This document shows positions 17,261 through 18,098 of a stretch of 18,098 nt of DNA, piece after piece (positions within the stretch are counted from its first letter, which is position 1; each line of letters starts with the position of its first letter). Below the pieces are notes generated by a model, which searched no databases, was not told where the DNA came from, and was given only the letters and a program-made list of their open reading frames with translations. Source of the stretch: Robiginitomaculum sp036478975 (GTDB lineage: Bacteria > Pseudomonadota > Alphaproteobacteria > Caulobacterales > Maricaulaceae). The stretch lies in contig JAZGFA010000109.1 of NCBI GenBank assembly GCA_036478975.1, positions 1-18,098 of the forward strand. Reading direction: 5' to 3'. The translations under genes were made by a program, and so were the position numbers.

Positions 17261-17284
17261 TTAATTGATATTAACCTTGTTTAA
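17261..17284. promoter_or_regulatory. Three TTAA motifs phased at exactly 10 bp
   Basis: TTAA occurs at 17261, 17271 and 17281, upstream of the carboxypeptidase ATG at 17329. CtrA in alphaproteobacteria binds paired TTAA half-sites, but its usual gap is 7 bp; here it is 6. This is a candidate regulator site only. TTGATA (17265-17270) could be a -35 box, but I find no convincing -10 at the right distance. Confidence 0.35.
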
Positions 17285-17328
17285 ACTCCATTGCGCTATT
17301 TCTTTCCAAAGTCTTAAAGGAATTGGAT

Positions 17329-18098
17329 ATGCGTATCGCCGCCGCCCTCATATGGGGGTTATTTTTTAGCCTTCTGGCGCTCTCGGCGCCTAAGGCGAGC
17401 GCGCAGTTGGCCGGTCCACTCGCGGCTCCGGCGGTTAGCGGACGTTACGCCTCTATTGCTGTGGACGCCGATAGCCGCGAAATCCTCCACGCCCGCCAAA
17501 TCGACGCATTGCGCTATCCGGCCTCCCTGACCAAAATGATGACGCTCTATCTGGCCTTTGACGCGATTGATAATGGCACGCTTTCCCTTGACGAGCATCT
17601 AACCATTTCGGTCAATGCCGCGAGCCAAGTGCCGGTAAAACTCGGCCTACGCGCCGGCGCTAAAATTAGCGTCCATGACGCGGTGCAAGCCCTAGCGGTG
17701 AAATCCTCCAATGACATCGCCGTCGCCCTAGCAGAGCGCATAGGCGGTAATGAGATTAACTTTGCCGCCATGATGACCCGCAAGGCCGGCGCGCTTGGCA
17801 TGGGCGCCACCACATATCGCAATGCATCCGGTTTGCCTGACCCCTTGCAAGTGACCACGGCGCGCGACCAAGCCAAACTCGCCGATAATATCCTGCGTAA
17901 CCATCGCCGCCATTACCATTATTTCGGGCAAAAGACCTTTCGCTGGAAGGGGCGCGCCCTTGCCAATCACAACACGCTTTTGGGGCGGGTCGCGGGGGTT
18001 GACGGCTTTAAAACCGGCTATACGCGCGCCAGTGGTTATAATTTGACCATTAGCGCCCAGCGTAATGGCCGGCGCATTATCGCCGTCGTGCTTGGCGG
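17329..18098 (+). CDS. D-alanyl-D-alanine carboxypeptidase, S11 family (3'-truncated)
   Basis: A periplasmic penicillin-binding protein of peptidase family S11 that removes the terminal D-alanine of peptidoglycan stem peptides. The frame starts with ATG at 17329, seven bases after AAAGGA (17316-17321), and is still open at the window end, giving 256 residues. The N-terminal signal peptide is MRIAAALIWGLFFSLLAL with an ASA|Q cleavage site (after residue 25). All three active-site motifs are present in order: SLTK (Ser66-Lys69), SSN (126-128) and KTG (228-230). The missing C-terminus would normally hold a beta-rich domain and, in some alphaproteobacteria, a SPOR domain or membrane anchor. It is divergent from clpS-clpA. 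No stop codon is visible, so the exact DacA/DacF-type assignment is left open. Confidence 0.93.
   Translation, partial: MRIAAALIWGLFFSLLALSAPKASAQLAGPLAAPAVSGRYASIAVDADSREILHARQIDALRYPASLTKMMTLYLAFDAIDNGTLSLDEHLTISVNAASQVPVKLGLRAGAKISVHDAVQALAVKSSNDIAVALAERIGGNEINFAAMMTRKAGALGMGATTYRNASGLPDPLQVTTARDQAKLADNILRNHRRHYHYFGQKTFRWKGRALANHNTLLGRVAGVDGFKTGYTRASGYNLTISAQRNGRRIIAVVLG

Overview
The window looks like a chromosomal segment of a Gram-negative alphaproteobacterium with moderate GC (my line counts in core genes run about 50-60%). The evidence is: a clpS-clpA pair next to a D-alanyl-D-alanine carboxypeptidase; a RidA / DUF482-type acetyltransferase / HIT run, which I recall as a common alphaproteobacterial neighbourhood; a TonB-dependent receptor (so an outer membrane); and a leucine/isovalerate catabolic operon. 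I cannot name the genus. No rRNA, tRNA, CRISPR array, insertion sequence or prophage was recognised.

Layout. (1) 1-1362 is the 3' part of a PiT phosphate transporter gene, cut by the left window edge. Three tandem 17-bp repeats (1364-1414) separate it from a convergent block on the minus strand. (2) That block (1405-3857) reads, in transcription order, a small AT-rich gene of unknown function (possibly uracil-DNA-glycosylase-like), a TetR/AcrR regulator and an MBL-fold hydrolase. (3) Divergent from it, 3978-8732 is a tight three-gene operon: methylcrotonoyl-CoA carboxylase beta, alpha (biotin) subunit and isovaleryl-CoA dehydrogenase. A sigma70-like promoter overlapped by an imperfect palindrome precedes it. 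(4) 8733-8996 is a non-coding, hairpin-rich convergent spacer. (5) 8997-9608 is a minus-strand nitroreductase. (6) 9667-11916 is a plus-strand run: a 49-aa small ORF, RidA-family protein, GNAT/DUF482-like protein and HIT protein. A TonB-dependent receptor with its own SD follows (11954-14365) and ends at a strong bidirectional terminator. (7) clpS-clpA lies on the minus strand (17155 to 14443), divergent from a D,D-carboxypeptidase that runs off the right edge.

How the genes work together. Isovaleryl-CoA dehydrogenase makes 3-methylcrotonyl-CoA from isovaleryl-CoA, and the two-subunit biotin carboxylase converts it to 3-methylglutaconyl-CoA, the middle of leucine degradation. The later hydratase and lyase genes are not in the window. 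The nearby TetR protein is the natural candidate regulator, but this is inferred from position only. ClpS delivers N-degron substrates to ClpA for the ClpP protease. The carboxypeptidase trims peptidoglycan in the periplasm. The receptor would import an unknown ligand.

I found no convincing new multi-gene system. The items most worth a second look are the AT-rich gene between the TetR gene and the mcc operon, the abrupt AT-rich stretch inside the mcc alpha gene, the structured spacer at 8733-8963, the unlisted 49-aa ORF, the 17-bp tandem repeats at a convergent junction, and the phased TTAA motifs before the carboxypeptidase.
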